Part shown: positions 54,651 to 63,119 of the stretch, piece by piece
How the letters are laid out: every line of letters begins with the position of its first letter
Position numbering within the stretch: position 1 is the first letter of the stretch
From: Rossellomorea marisflavi
GTDB lineage: Bacteria > Bacillota > Bacilli > Bacillales > Bacillaceae_B
Direction: 5' to 3'
Assembly: GCF_009806575.1 (NCBI RefSeq)
Contig: NZ_CP047095.1
Coordinates: 2,050,001 to 2,114,000, forward strand
DNA length: 64,000 nt
Notes under the pieces: model-generated
What the model was told of the DNA's origin: nothing
The model's database searches: none
What the model saw: the letters and a program-made list of their open reading frames with translations, nothing else
Translations under genes and position numbers: made by a program

Positions 54651-54953
54651 ATGCAAAAATGTGAAAAATGCGGTCGGTCATTCCGGTGGAAAGATGTTCT
54701 GTTTTCCATCTGGCAATCGTATAAACCGATCACATGCAGTCATTGCAACACCAAACATACCATCAACTTCACTTCAAAATTCATCGTTTCGTTTCTGGTG
54801 CTGCTTCTGGCACTGGTCGTCATTTTCTATCTGTCGCCTATCAATGGATGGTCCAAACCAATGACATTCGGAGTCGCACTGGTCGTGGTTTTCTGTATCA
54901 CCTTCACACTTCCGACCTTTGTGCGCTACGAGATTCCCACAAACAAACGATAG
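54651..54953 (+). CDS. zinc-ribbon membrane protein, CxxC-20-CxxC family (TIGR04104-like)
   Basis: A 100-residue protein. Two CxxC pairs, Cys4/Cys7 and Cys29/Cys32, are separated by about 20 residues and should hold one zinc. Two membrane helices follow (FIVSFLVLLLALVVIFYL and FGVALVVVFCITFTLP). This matches small Bacillaceae proteins known only by the cysteine spacing. Function is unknown. AGGAGG lies 11 bases upstream of ATG 54651, a slightly long spacing; a terminator follows. Confidence 0.82.
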   Translation: MQKCEKCGRSFRWKDVLFSIWQSYKPITCSHCNTKHTINFTSKFIVSFLVLLLALVVIFYLSPINGWSKPMTFGVALVVVFCITFTLPTFVRYEIPTNKR

Positions 54954-54957
54954 ACTA

Positions 54958-54986
54958 AAGGTGCTTCTTCATGAAGCGCCTTTTTT
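54958..54986 (+). terminator. terminator after the zinc-ribbon gene
   Basis: AAGGTGCTTC and GAAGCGCCTT pair (one T-G) around TTCAT, followed by T6. Confidence 0.88.
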
Positions 54987-55057
54987 ATGATGCAACTGAT
55001 ACGAATACATAGGGGGAATAAGATAACACTATAAAAAATGATAAAGGAGCGGGCCCT

Positions 55058-56047
55058 ATGAGCACTAAAAACATTCAACTCACAACGGCTGAGATTGCTG
55101 CCCTATGGACCACGTATATAAAATGTTCGGCCATGGATTGCTTTTATCAGCATTTCCTTATTCATGTGGATGATGATTCCATAAAGGACATTCTCGTTCA
55201 GCATGCAGAAGCCAATGCGACGTGGATCCAGCAATTAACGTCAATATTCGAAAAAGAAGGATTCCCCGTACCGAAAGGATTTTCTTCTAGTGACGTGGAT
55301 CTCACTGCCCCCCCTCTCTTTACCGATATCTTTGTATTGAGCTTTGTGTACAGAGGGGGGCAGGTGACGAACGAGCATTTCACTTCGTTGCTTGAGACGG
55401 TGGCAAGAGCGGATGTGCTAGCATTTTTTGAGGCGTCTTTGGCGAAAAGTGTCAATTTATATAAGTCATCGTTGAAGTTGATGCTTGAAAAAGGTGTATA
55501 TGACCGACCTCCTAAGATTCCCTATCCCGATCACGTTGGTTTTGTCAAAGAGAACCCTTCCCTGATCGGTCAGCTCCTAGGGGAAAACCGGCCGTTGAAT
55601 GTACTTGAACTGAGCGAACTGTTTTTTATCATCGAACGTAATTGTATCGGTCTTGTCCTTTTAAAGGGTTTCTTACAGGTTGTGAAGGATCGGGAAGTGA
55701 GTGACTATTTTAGAAAAGGAAAGAAGCTTAGTGAAAAACAGATCACAGCATTCAACAAGATTATTATGGAAGATGATGCATTCCCTACGTATCCGATGAC
55801 CATGGAAGTGACCAACTCCACAGAATCACCATTTTCCGATAAGCTTCTCGTATTTTTTATTACAAGCTCGAACGCAGTGGGACTTAGTACGATGTGTCAT
55901 GCCATTACCATGTCCACAAGGAAAGACCTCGGAGTACAATTTGCCATGTTCGTGACCGAGATCTTAAAGTTTGGGTCAACCGGATTGGACCTACTTGTAA
56001 GAAGGGGGTGGATGGAAGAGCCCCCGCAGAAGAAAAATAATAGGTAG
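55058..56047 (+). CDS. DUF3231 family protein
   Basis: A 329-residue protein built from two similar helical halves of about 165 residues. Each carries a block like LTTAEIAALWTTYIKCSAMDCFYQHFL and, in the second half, LNVLELSELFFIIERNCIGLVLLKGFL. This is the duplicated DUF3231 arrangement, ferritin-like in helix pattern but without an obvious metal-site set. The family is Bacillus-specific; some members are sporulation or germination associated, but no role is proven. AAAGGAG precedes the ATG. Confidence 0.88.
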   Translation: MSTKNIQLTTAEIAALWTTYIKCSAMDCFYQHFLIHVDDDSIKDILVQHAEANATWIQQLTSIFEKEGFPVPKGFSSSDVDLTAPPLFTDIFVLSFVYRGGQVTNEHFTSLLETVARADVLAFFEASLAKSVNLYKSSLKLMLEKGVYDRPPKIPYPDHVGFVKENPSLIGQLLGENRPLNVLELSELFFIIERNCIGLVLLKGFLQVVKDREVSDYFRKGKKLSEKQITAFNKIIMEDDAFPTYPMTMEVTNSTESPFSDKLLVFFITSSNAVGLSTMCHAITMSTRKDLGVQFAMFVTEILKFGSTGLDLLVRRGWMEEPPQKKNNR

Positions 56048-56056
56048 GTTTTATTC

Positions 56057-56084
56057 AACCCTCTTTCAGTGGAAAGAGGGTTTT
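56057..56084 (+). terminator. terminator after the DUF3231 gene
   Basis: AACCCTCTTTC and GAAAGAGGGTT are exact complements around AGTG, followed by TT. Confidence 0.87.
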
Positions 56085-56205
56085 GTGCTACTATAAACAT
56101 AATCGGTCCATCGTGAAACTCAACTTGAAGGGCAGAATGGTTGGGCTCATTTATCTTGAGAGTCAGGTTGAATAGATGCACATCATACACATCTGGGGGG
56201 CTGTC

Positions 56206-56898
56206 ATGCTTGTAATCATCTATCCATTTAAGTTATTCTCCATTTCCCATATCATTGCGATCATATTGACACTTGTCGGGGTGCTGTTCCTTTTCCTGGT
56301 CCGGAACCGAATCACTCCGAAAGGGAAATTGGTCTTGAAGGTAGGTCTTATCGCCAGCCTGTTCCTATCTGAATTGACGTTCCAACTGTGGTATCTCTTA
56401 AGAGGGGAATGGACAATCGAAACGAATCTCCCGTTCCAATTATGTTCCCTTTCACTTTATCTTTGTGTGATCATGCTTTTGATGGGAAGCTACAGGCTTT
56501 TTGAGGTAACCTATTTTGCCAGTATGGCGGGGGCTCTCATTGCCGTGATCACACCCGAACTTTTTTATGGTTTTCCGCATATACGGTACTTTCAATTCTT
56601 CATCGCCCATGCGGCCATCATCCTTTCTGCCTTTTATATGATCTGGATGGAAGGCTTCCACGTCACGTTCAGGTCAGTCATCAGGGCATTTATTTCTCTG
56701 AACGCCATTGCGCTGATGGTGTACTTCATCGATCGTATCACGGGTGCCAATTATATGTTCCTTGCACATAAACCATATAATATGAGTCCAATCGACTACC
56801 TGGGTCCGTATCCGTGGTATCTCCTTTCCCTGGAATTTGTTGCTTTTTTTGTTTTTCTGCTTTTGTACCTACCTTTCTTTCTTTATAATAAAAGGTGA
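56206..56898 (+). CDS. TIGR02206 family membrane protein (YwaF-like)
   Basis: About 230 residues with seven predicted membrane helices. Family blocks include LPFQLCSLSLYLCVIMLL, a central PHIRYFQFFIAHAAIIL, and YMFLAHKPYNMSPIDYLGPYPWYLL near the C-terminus. YwaF-type proteins have unknown function. ATG 56206 has GGGGGG 5 bases upstream; an in-frame ATG at 56176 lacks a site. It lies 69 bases upstream of plsY, but the ECF-type promoter between them suggests separate control. Confidence 0.9.
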   Translation: MLVIIYPFKLFSISHIIAIILTLVGVLFLFLVRNRITPKGKLVLKVGLIASLFLSELTFQLWYLLRGEWTIETNLPFQLCSLSLYLCVIMLLMGSYRLFEVTYFASMAGALIAVITPELFYGFPHIRYFQFFIAHAAIILSAFYMIWMEGFHVTFRSVIRAFISLNAIALMVYFIDRITGANYMFLAHKPYNMSPIDYLGPYPWYLLSLEFVAFFVFLLLYLPFFLYNKR

Positions 56899-56911
56899 AT
56901 TTGCTAAATTA

Positions 56912-56937
56912 GGAAACTTTTTCTTTCGTTCTTCGTC
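56912..56937 (+). promoter_or_regulatory. ECF sigma-factor promoter (SigM/SigX/SigW-like) for the plsY-GNAT/AT-ltaS operon
   Basis: GGAAAC (56912-56917) and CGTC (56934-56937) are separated by 16 bases, with a T-rich spacer. This fits the B. subtilis envelope-stress ECF pattern, closest to SigM (GAAAC N16-17 CGTC). Transcription would start 20-25 bases before the plsY ATG. SigM is known to drive an LTA synthase gene in B. subtilis, which agrees with the operon content. Confidence 0.72.
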
Positions 56938-56966
56938 TACTATTTTGAGAAGAAAGGCGTTTTATC

Positions 56967-57533
56967 ATGAATGTTATCATCGGGATCATAGTAGCCGTTC
57001 TATCCTACTTTGGAGGGGGTATCATGGGTGCCCACTATTCTGTAAAGGGATCGGGCGTTGATATTCGACAGGAGGGAAGCGGAAACGTTGGGGCAACCAA
57101 TGCCTTGCGGGTTTCAGGCAGAAGGGCATTCGTCCTGGCCGTACTATTGGATATTGCCAAGGTGATGACGGTCTTATTCATTGTGAATGCCATGACGACC
57201 GGAAATGGGTACCTTGTTGGTTCGGCATTCTTTTTAATGCTGGGTCACTTATTCCCTTTGCAACTGGGATTCCACGGAGGGAAAGGAGTCGTTGTTTATC
57301 TTGCGGCCTCCTTGTTTCTATCCCCGGTGGCCATCGCCGGTTTCATCCTATTGATGGGGATCGGCTATTTCAGTTTGAAGAAATACAAGGTCGCCGGCTT
57401 CATCGCCATGGCCTCCATACCGGTCACGTCCTGCTTAACGGGTGATCCCTTAGTGATATCACTATCATTGGCAGGTTTATTCATAGTGGTAATAATCATG
57501 CATTTGAAACCATCACATCAAGTGAAAGCGTAG
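56967..57533 (+). CDS. PlsY-type glycerol-3-phosphate acyltransferase paralogue
   Basis: A 188-residue membrane protein with five helices. PlsY motifs are present: motif 1 GSGNVGATNALRV, motif 2 GHLFPLQLGFHGGKGVVVYLAA, and motif 3 YFSLKKYKVAGFIAM. PlsY transfers acyl groups from acyl-phosphate to glycerol-3-phosphate. The expected housekeeping plsY in bacilli lies beside parE, so this copy is probably a second, specialised one. The N-terminus differs (SYFGGGIMGAHYSVKGSGVDIR). It leads the operon under the ECF-type promoter and is 12 bases from the fusion gene. An AAGG site precedes the ATG. Confidence 0.88.
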   Translation: MNVIIGIIVAVLSYFGGGIMGAHYSVKGSGVDIRQEGSGNVGATNALRVSGRRAFVLAVLLDIAKVMTVLFIVNAMTTGNGYLVGSAFFLMLGHLFPLQLGFHGGKGVVVYLAASLFLSPVAIAGFILLMGIGYFSLKKYKVAGFIAMASIPVTSCLTGDPLVISLSLAGLFIVVIIMHLKPSHQVKA

Positions 57534-57545
57534 GAGGTAATCAGA

Positions 57546-59156
57546 ATGGAAACCCATTCTCTCATCTATAAATTGGCAACTGAAAAAGAAGAGATGGATC
57601 AGATCAACCGGTTGAATTACCGGACGTTTGTAGAAGAAATCCCCCAGCACTCCACCAATGAGGAGAAGGCGCTCGTGGATCGTTTTCATGACGAGAATAC
57701 ATACATTATTGCCAAATGGGGAAGCGAGGTAGTGGGCATGATCGCCCTTAGAAGCAATCGCCCATACTCCCTTGACAGCAAAATCGAGGACCTTGATCAA
57801 TTTTTACCAAAGGATTCAAGCACCTGTGAAATCCGTTTACTATCGGTTAAAGAAGAATTCAGAAGTACAAGGGTATTCTTTTCACTTTGCGATCAGCTTG
57901 TGACTCATTGTCTTGAGAGAGGGTACGATATGGCTCTTATATCCGGTACTGTCAGACAGCTGAAACTCTATAGAAGGATGGGATTCATTCCCTTCGGTGA
58001 ACGAGTTGGAAGTGGGGATGCCGTCTATCAGCCGATGTATCTGACAAAAGCAAGCTTCGAGTCATCCACTAAGGCGTTTATACGGATGATGGAACGGAAG
58101 AACCGTGTGAGAGAACTGTCTTTCCTTCCTGGCCCGGTGCCAATGAGAAAAGAAGTGACGGATGCATTCAAGGGAGCAACAGTCTCCCACCGGAATAATG
58201 AGTTCATTGAATGTATGAGCAAGGTCCGATTGAGACTGAAAGAACTTGTGAATGTGAATCATGTACTGGTTTCGGTAGGGACGGGAACCCTTTCGAACGA
58301 TATGGTGGCTGCACATCTTTCCGTCCTTCCAGGACCTGGGCTGATCCTGTCTAATGGTGAATTTGGCTACAGGCTACAGGATCATGCCGACCGTTTTGGC
58401 CTGGAGTACATGACCATTTCAAAGGAGTGGGGAGTACCCGTCCGTGCAGAAGAAGTGGAAGAGATCCTGAAGCAGAATTGTGACATTCAGTGGATATGGA
58501 CGGTGCATTGTGAAACATCAACGGGTTTCGTTTATGATGTCGAAAGGCTCTGTGACCTTTCAGATCGCTATGATGTAAAATTGTGCATCGATGCCTGCAG
58601 CTCCGTTGGGGTCATTCCCTCTGATCTTGGCCGTGCATATCTTGCCACCAGTGTGAGCGGGAAGGGGATTGGAGCTTACCCTGGGCTTGCGATTGTATTC
58701 CACCGTGAGGCAATCGGACCTGACAGCCGGATCCCTCGCTACCTGGATATCGGTCAGTACGATAAGAATGCAAGCATTCCGTATACCCACTCTTCCAATC
58801 TGGTGCAGGCATTGTATACGGCGCTGGGTGCAGTGGATACAGCCTCCAGGCCTATGATAATGGAGATTCTCAGGCACAGATTGATTGAAGCAGGTTTTCA
58901 TGTGATCGGGGATGAGGACTACTCACCAGGAATCATTACGGTGGCATTGCCACCTGATATCCCTTCAAGGGAATTTGGTGACAGATGCCGTAGAGCGGGT
59001 CTGATCCTGAGCTATGAAAGCGACTATCTCCTAAAGCGGAATTGGATCCAGCTTGCCTTGATGGGGAACTATCAGGAATCTGAGGTCAATGAAGCCCTTG
59101 ATCGGATCAAGACATGTATGGACGCTTATCGCAGGGAGCTTGCCACACATGGGTGA
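57546..59156 (+). CDS. fused GNAT acyltransferase and class V aminotransferase
   Basis: A 536-residue fusion. Residues 1 to about 175 form a GNAT-fold domain of the acyl-homoserine-lactone-synthase/N-acyl amino acid synthase type: INRLNYRTFVEEIPQH, then CEIRLLSVKEEFR, and a final YRRMGFIPFGE. From about 185, a class V aminotransferase begins at SFLPGPVPMRKEVTDAF. It continues with SVGTGTLSNDMVAA, the Asp of LCIDACSSVG and the probable PLP Lys373 in SGKGIGAYPGLAIVF. The aminotransferase most resembles 2-aminoethylphosphonate or alanine-glyoxylate enzymes. I infer an amine-making and N-acylating bifunctional enzyme; substrate unknown. GGAGG precedes the ATG. Confidence 0.88.
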   Translation: METHSLIYKLATEKEEMDQINRLNYRTFVEEIPQHSTNEEKALVDRFHDENTYIIAKWGSEVVGMIALRSNRPYSLDSKIEDLDQFLPKDSSTCEIRLLSVKEEFRSTRVFFSLCDQLVTHCLERGYDMALISGTVRQLKLYRRMGFIPFGERVGSGDAVYQPMYLTKASFESSTKAFIRMMERKNRVRELSFLPGPVPMRKEVTDAFKGATVSHRNNEFIECMSKVRLRLKELVNVNHVLVSVGTGTLSNDMVAAHLSVLPGPGLILSNGEFGYRLQDHADRFGLEYMTISKEWGVPVRAEEVEEILKQNCDIQWIWTVHCETSTGFVYDVERLCDLSDRYDVKLCIDACSSVGVIPSDLGRAYLATSVSGKGIGAYPGLAIVFHREAIGPDSRIPRYLDIGQYDKNASIPYTHSSNLVQALYTALGAVDTASRPMIMEILRHRLIEAGFHVIGDEDYSPGIITVALPPDIPSREFGDRCRRAGLILSYESDYLLKRNWIQLALMGNYQESEVNEALDRIKTCMDAYRRELATHG

Positions 59157-59169
59157 TCGGTGGAATAGT

Positions 59170-61010
59170 ATGAAAGAATGGAAGTTTACCTTCAAACCGG
59201 TGCTCATATCTGGGTTTGCGTTATGGGTAAAAACGGTCATCGTGCTTTTCGTCGGTTTTTCCCTTCACATCGACAATGTCCATGATGCACTGCTGGTGCT
59301 GATCAATCCGATTGCATCGATCCTCCTTATCCTGGGAGTAAGCTTTTATTTCACAAAAAAAATCAACCGATTCACCATCTTTCTCGTAATGATCCTTGCA
59401 AGCGGCATCCTTTATGGGGACCTTCTTTATTACCGCTTTTACTCTGATTATGTAACAGTCCCCATCCTGTTCCAGTTTAAAAATGTCGGGGGATCGGACC
59501 CAGTACATTCGAATTGATCAGTGGCTGGGATCTCCTCTTTTTCCTAGACCTGATTGTGGTGGGCGTTTACCTTTGGAAGACACGTGCAGTGAACGTGGAC
59601 GTGAAAAAAAAGCAAAAAGCAGTGTACGTCATCGGGAGTTGCCTGGTCTTGATCGTCACGATCGGCATCGGTCTGCTGAAGTCGCCTTATATGTTCGCTG
59701 AAGCCTACGATCGGGAACAAATGGTAAAGGCAATCGGACCTTATAATTATCACCTATACGATATTGGCATAGCAGCAGGAAAGCCGTTTTCAAGGACCCT
59801 GGCCACAAAGGCAGATACAAAGGAAACCATTCGATACATCGACTCCAATGATAATGAAGAATCCGACTTATTCGGAATTGCCAAAGGCAAAAATCTCGTT
59901 CTGGTCAGTATGGAATCCACTCAAAATTTCGTGATCGATCAAAAAGTAAATGGAGAAGAAATTACTCCCTTTCTTAATTCGTTGATCAAGGATAGCTTTT
60001 ATTTCAGTCAAATCTATGATCAAACTGCCCAAGGAAAGACTTCCGATTCGGAATTCATGGTGGATAATGGATTATATCCCCTCGCCAGCGGGTCTACGTT
60101 TGTGCAAAGGCCTGACAATACCTACCGGGCCCTTTCTCACCTTTTAGATGAACAGGAGGATTACTACACAGCTGTCTTCCATGGAAACGATAAGACCTTC
60201 TGGAATCGGGATAAGATGTATGAGGCCCTTGGATATGACCGATTCTTTTCTAAAGAGGAGTATGAAGTGACGGATGATAATTCAGTGAATTATGGTATCA
60301 AAGACATCCCGTTCTTTCAGCAGTCCATGGATTATGTAAATGATCTTCCTCAGCCTTTTTATGCCCGGTTCCTCATGCTAACCAATCACTTTCCTTTTCT
60401 TCTCGATAAAGAGGATCAATTCATAGAAGAAGCGGATACGAGTGAAGGAGTGGTCAATCGTTATGTGACGACTGTTAGATATGAAGACGAAGCCATCAAG
60501 AAACTCATAGAAGATTTCAAGGAGAGGGGACTCTACGATGACACGGTTTTTGTTTTTTACGGTGATCACTATGGAATCTCCGAAAAATATGAAGCAGGTG
60601 CATTTGAACTCCTTGGGATGGAGGATTCCGTCATCAACCATATGAAGCTTCAGCAGGTGCCTCTCATCATCCACGTTCCGGGTGAGGAGGGACGAACGAT
60701 TGATACGTTGGGGGGAGAGATTGATATTAGACCGACGATTCTTCATCTGATGGGAATCGAATCCCAGTCAAATCTGTCGTTCGGGCATAATCTCTTCACC
60801 AGGGTGGAAAATCACCCGGTGATCTTTAGGAATGGTGATTTCATCACTGAAAAATTCCTATATAAAAACAGCGTTTGCTACAATAGGGAGTCCGAAGAAA
60901 GTGAAGATACGGGCAAATGCGATCCTTATAAAGAAATTGTAAGGAAAGAACTGGGGCTTTCAGATGATATCATTTATGGAGATCTGCTGCGGTTCCTAAA
61001 ATCGGAATAA
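59170..61010 (+). pseudogene. LTA-synthase-family sulfatase-fold enzyme, interrupted by a one-base frameshift
   Basis: From ATG 59170 (GGTGG upstream), the frame gives the membrane part of an LtaS-type protein, MKEWKFTFKPVLISGFALW up to YYRFYSDYVTVPILFQFKNV, and stops at 59517. The second frame takes over at ELISGWDLLFFLDLIVVG and runs to 61010. The switch is at G5 (59488-59492); one extra G gives NVGGIGPSTFELISG and a 613-residue protein, normal for the family. The catalytic threonine is in AQGKTSDSEF (Thr291 after repair); FYGDHYGIS supplies metal ligands. LtaS polymerises glycerolphosphate from phosphatidylglycerol at the outer membrane face. As sequenced, the enzymatic domain would lack its first membrane helices. 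Confidence 0.92.
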
Positions 61011-61014
61011 ACAC

Positions 61015-61045
61015 AAAAGCTCTTTCCATAGCGGAAAGAGCTTTT
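61015..61045 (+). terminator. terminator of the plsY-GNAT/AT-ltaS operon
   Basis: AAAAGCTCTTTCC and GGAAAGAGCTTTT are exact complements around ATAGC; the T-run is inside the right arm. Confidence 0.85.
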
Positions 61046-61090
61046 GACTGTAATTATATTATGTTAACTAAAGGTGTTTTTCATAAGAGA

Positions 61091-61100
61091 TTTGTCGAAA
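61091..61100 (+). promoter_or_regulatory. candidate Spo0A box upstream of the yitT-type gene
   Basis: TTTGTCGAAA is a full ten-base match to the extended 0A consensus. It lies about 90 bases before the start codon at 61189. Regulation by Spo0A of this gene is inference. Confidence 0.6.
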
Positions 61101-61188
61101 AATGAAGGAATTTCCATGTGTCAGGGAGAATAGATTAATAGAGAACCGCGGCTTGCAGAGCGAGTCCGATACTTTACTGGGAGGTCCT

Positions 61189-62076
61189 ATGGAAAATCAA
61201 ATAGACTATCTGCCGATTAACCATAAAAAAATTCCGATGAAGGAAATCATCAAGCGGGGAATCTTCATAACCCTTGGAGCCATTATCATGGCCGTAGGGC
61301 TGGAAATCTTCCTCGTGCCAAACCAGGTCGTAGACGGAGGAATTGTGGGCATCTCGATAATGCTTGCCCATATAACAGGCTTCAAGCTGGGTCTGTTCAT
61401 ATTCGTCCTGAATATCCCTTTTTTCTTCGTTGGGTACAAACAGATCGGGAAGACGTTTGCCCTTTCCACTTTATACGGCATTGCCGTGTTATCAGCGTTT
61501 ACCACCTTCCTCCATCCTGTACCCGCCCTGACAAGCGATGTGATGCTCGCTACCTTGTTTGGGGGAGTCGTTCTTGGAATCGGAGTCGGGATGGTCATCC
61601 GCTATGGAGGATCCCTCGATGGAACGGAAATCCTCGCCATCCTCTTCACGAAACGATTACCGTTTTCAGTCGGCGAAATTATCATGTTCATCAATCTCTT
61701 TATTTTGGCCAGTGCCGGTTTTGTGTTCAGTTGGGATCGGGCCATGTATTCACTGCTTGCGTATTTTGTAGCCTTCAAGATGATTGATATTACCATCAAA
61801 GGACTCGATGAGTCTAAATCCGTCTGGATCATTAGTGATAATTATCAAAAAATCGGTGATGCTCTCCTTTCAAGGCTCGGCAGGGGAGTCACCTATCTCG
61901 CCGGGGAAGGCGCATTTTCCGGAGACGACAAAAAAGTGATCTTCTGCGTCATCACAAGACTTGAAGAGGCAAAACTGAAAGATATCGTTTCGGAACACGA
62001 TCCTACCGCGTTCCTTGCCATCGCTGATATCGCAGAAGTAAAGGGTGGAAGATTCAAAAAGAAGGCGATTCATTAA
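61189..62076 (+). CDS. YitT family membrane protein with DUF2179 domain
   Basis: A 295-residue protein. Five hydrophobic helices lie in the first about 190 residues, with the family blocks ALEIFLVPNQVVDGG-like GLEIFLVPNQVVDGGIVGIS and RYGGSLDGTEILAILF. The C-terminal cytoplasmic DUF2179 domain contains GRGVTYLAGEGAFSGDDKKVIFC and DPTAFLAIADI. Bacilli carry several paralogues of unknown role. ATG 61189 has GGGAGG upstream; an in-frame ATG at 61102 lacks one. A 0A box lies in the upstream region. Confidence 0.93.
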   Translation: MENQIDYLPINHKKIPMKEIIKRGIFITLGAIIMAVGLEIFLVPNQVVDGGIVGISIMLAHITGFKLGLFIFVLNIPFFFVGYKQIGKTFALSTLYGIAVLSAFTTFLHPVPALTSDVMLATLFGGVVLGIGVGMVIRYGGSLDGTEILAILFTKRLPFSVGEIIMFINLFILASAGFVFSWDRAMYSLLAYFVAFKMIDITIKGLDESKSVWIISDNYQKIGDALLSRLGRGVTYLAGEGAFSGDDKKVIFCVITRLEEAKLKDIVSEHDPTAFLAIADIAEVKGGRFKKKAIH

Positions 62077-62174
62077 TTCACAACTTCGACCAAAATTCTT
62101 ATTGCCCAGTGCCTCCTAAAATCGTAAACTATATAAGTCTTACTTATTATGTGGTAATAGAGGAGAACTGACAT

Positions 62175-62993
62175 ATGGAATGGTTGACGCTGTTGAAAGC
62201 ACTTATCCTTGGAATGGTCGAGGGATTGACCGAATTTGCACCTGTTTCGTCAACCGGGCACCTGATCGTGGTGGATGACCTGATCATCAAATCACAGGAA
62301 ATCCTGGGCAAATACCCGGCTAATACATTTAAAGTCGTGGTCCAGCTCGGGTCCATCCTGGCCGTTGTGATCGTATTCAGAGATCGATTCATCGAGATGC
62401 TCGGTTTAAGACGAAATAAAGAACGAACACATACATTAAAGCTCAGTCATATCATCGTTGGCCTTCTGCCGGCCATGGTCCTCGGTCTACTATTCGATGA
62501 CTTTATCGATGAACATTTATTTTCCCTTAAAACGGTTCTCATCGGCCTTGCGGCGGGATCGATCCTGATGATAGCAGCGGACCTGTTTCGCCCCAAGGTT
62601 CCCGTTATCGAGACCGTCGACCAGTTGACCTATAAAAAAGCGATCATGGTCGGTCTCATGCAGTGTATCGCCCTTTGGCCTGGATTCTCACGATCGGGTT
62701 CAACGATCTCAGCCGGCGTCCTCTTCGGTCTCAGCTACAGGGCAGCATCGGATTTCACGTTCATCATGGCTGTGCCTATCATGGCAGGCGCGAGCGGGAT
62801 TTCCTTATTGAAGAACTGGATGTATATGACACCGGAATTTGCTCCTTTCCTTATTACAGGGTTCATCAGTGCATTCATCTTCGCCTATTTATCGATCAGA
62901 TTCTTCTTAACGGTCATCAGCCGGATCAAACTGATCCCCTTCGCCATTTACAGGCTTGTGTTAGTGGCGGTCATCCTGATCTTTTTCATGTGA
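62175..62993 (+). CDS. uppP: undecaprenyl-diphosphate phosphatase UppP (BacA)
   Basis: A 272-residue membrane enzyme that recycles the lipid carrier undecaprenyl diphosphate for wall synthesis and gives bacitracin tolerance. The catalytic motifs are GMVEGLTEFAPVSSTGHLI near residue 13 and PGFSRSGSTISAG near residue 170. Seven to eight helices are visible. Length is typical. GAGGAG precedes the ATG. It stands alone between terminators, so it is probably monocistronic. Confidence 0.97.
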   Translation: MEWLTLLKALILGMVEGLTEFAPVSSTGHLIVVDDLIIKSQEILGKYPANTFKVVVQLGSILAVVIVFRDRFIEMLGLRRNKERTHTLKLSHIIVGLLPAMVLGLLFDDFIDEHLFSLKTVLIGLAAGSILMIAADLFRPKVPVIETVDQLTYKKAIMVGLMQCIALWPGFSRSGSTISAGVLFGLSYRAASDFTFIMAVPIMAGASGISLLKNWMYMTPEFAPFLITGFISAFIFAYLSIRFFLTVISRIKLIPFAIYRLVLVAVILIFFM

Positions 62994-63001
62994 ACTATCG
63001 G

Positions 63002-63030
63002 AAAGCTGCCGTGCATAGGCAGCTTTTTTT
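63002..63030 (+). terminator. terminator after uppP
   Basis: AAAGCTGCC and GGCAGCTTT flank GTGCATA and run into a T-tract. Confidence 0.9.
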
Positions 63031-63119
63031 CTTTTCAAGTCTGTGTTTTTTACTTTAGCCATCTTTACAGTTGGATTATTTTACCTTAAACTAATCTGAT
63101 AGATATGGGGGGAAGAGTA

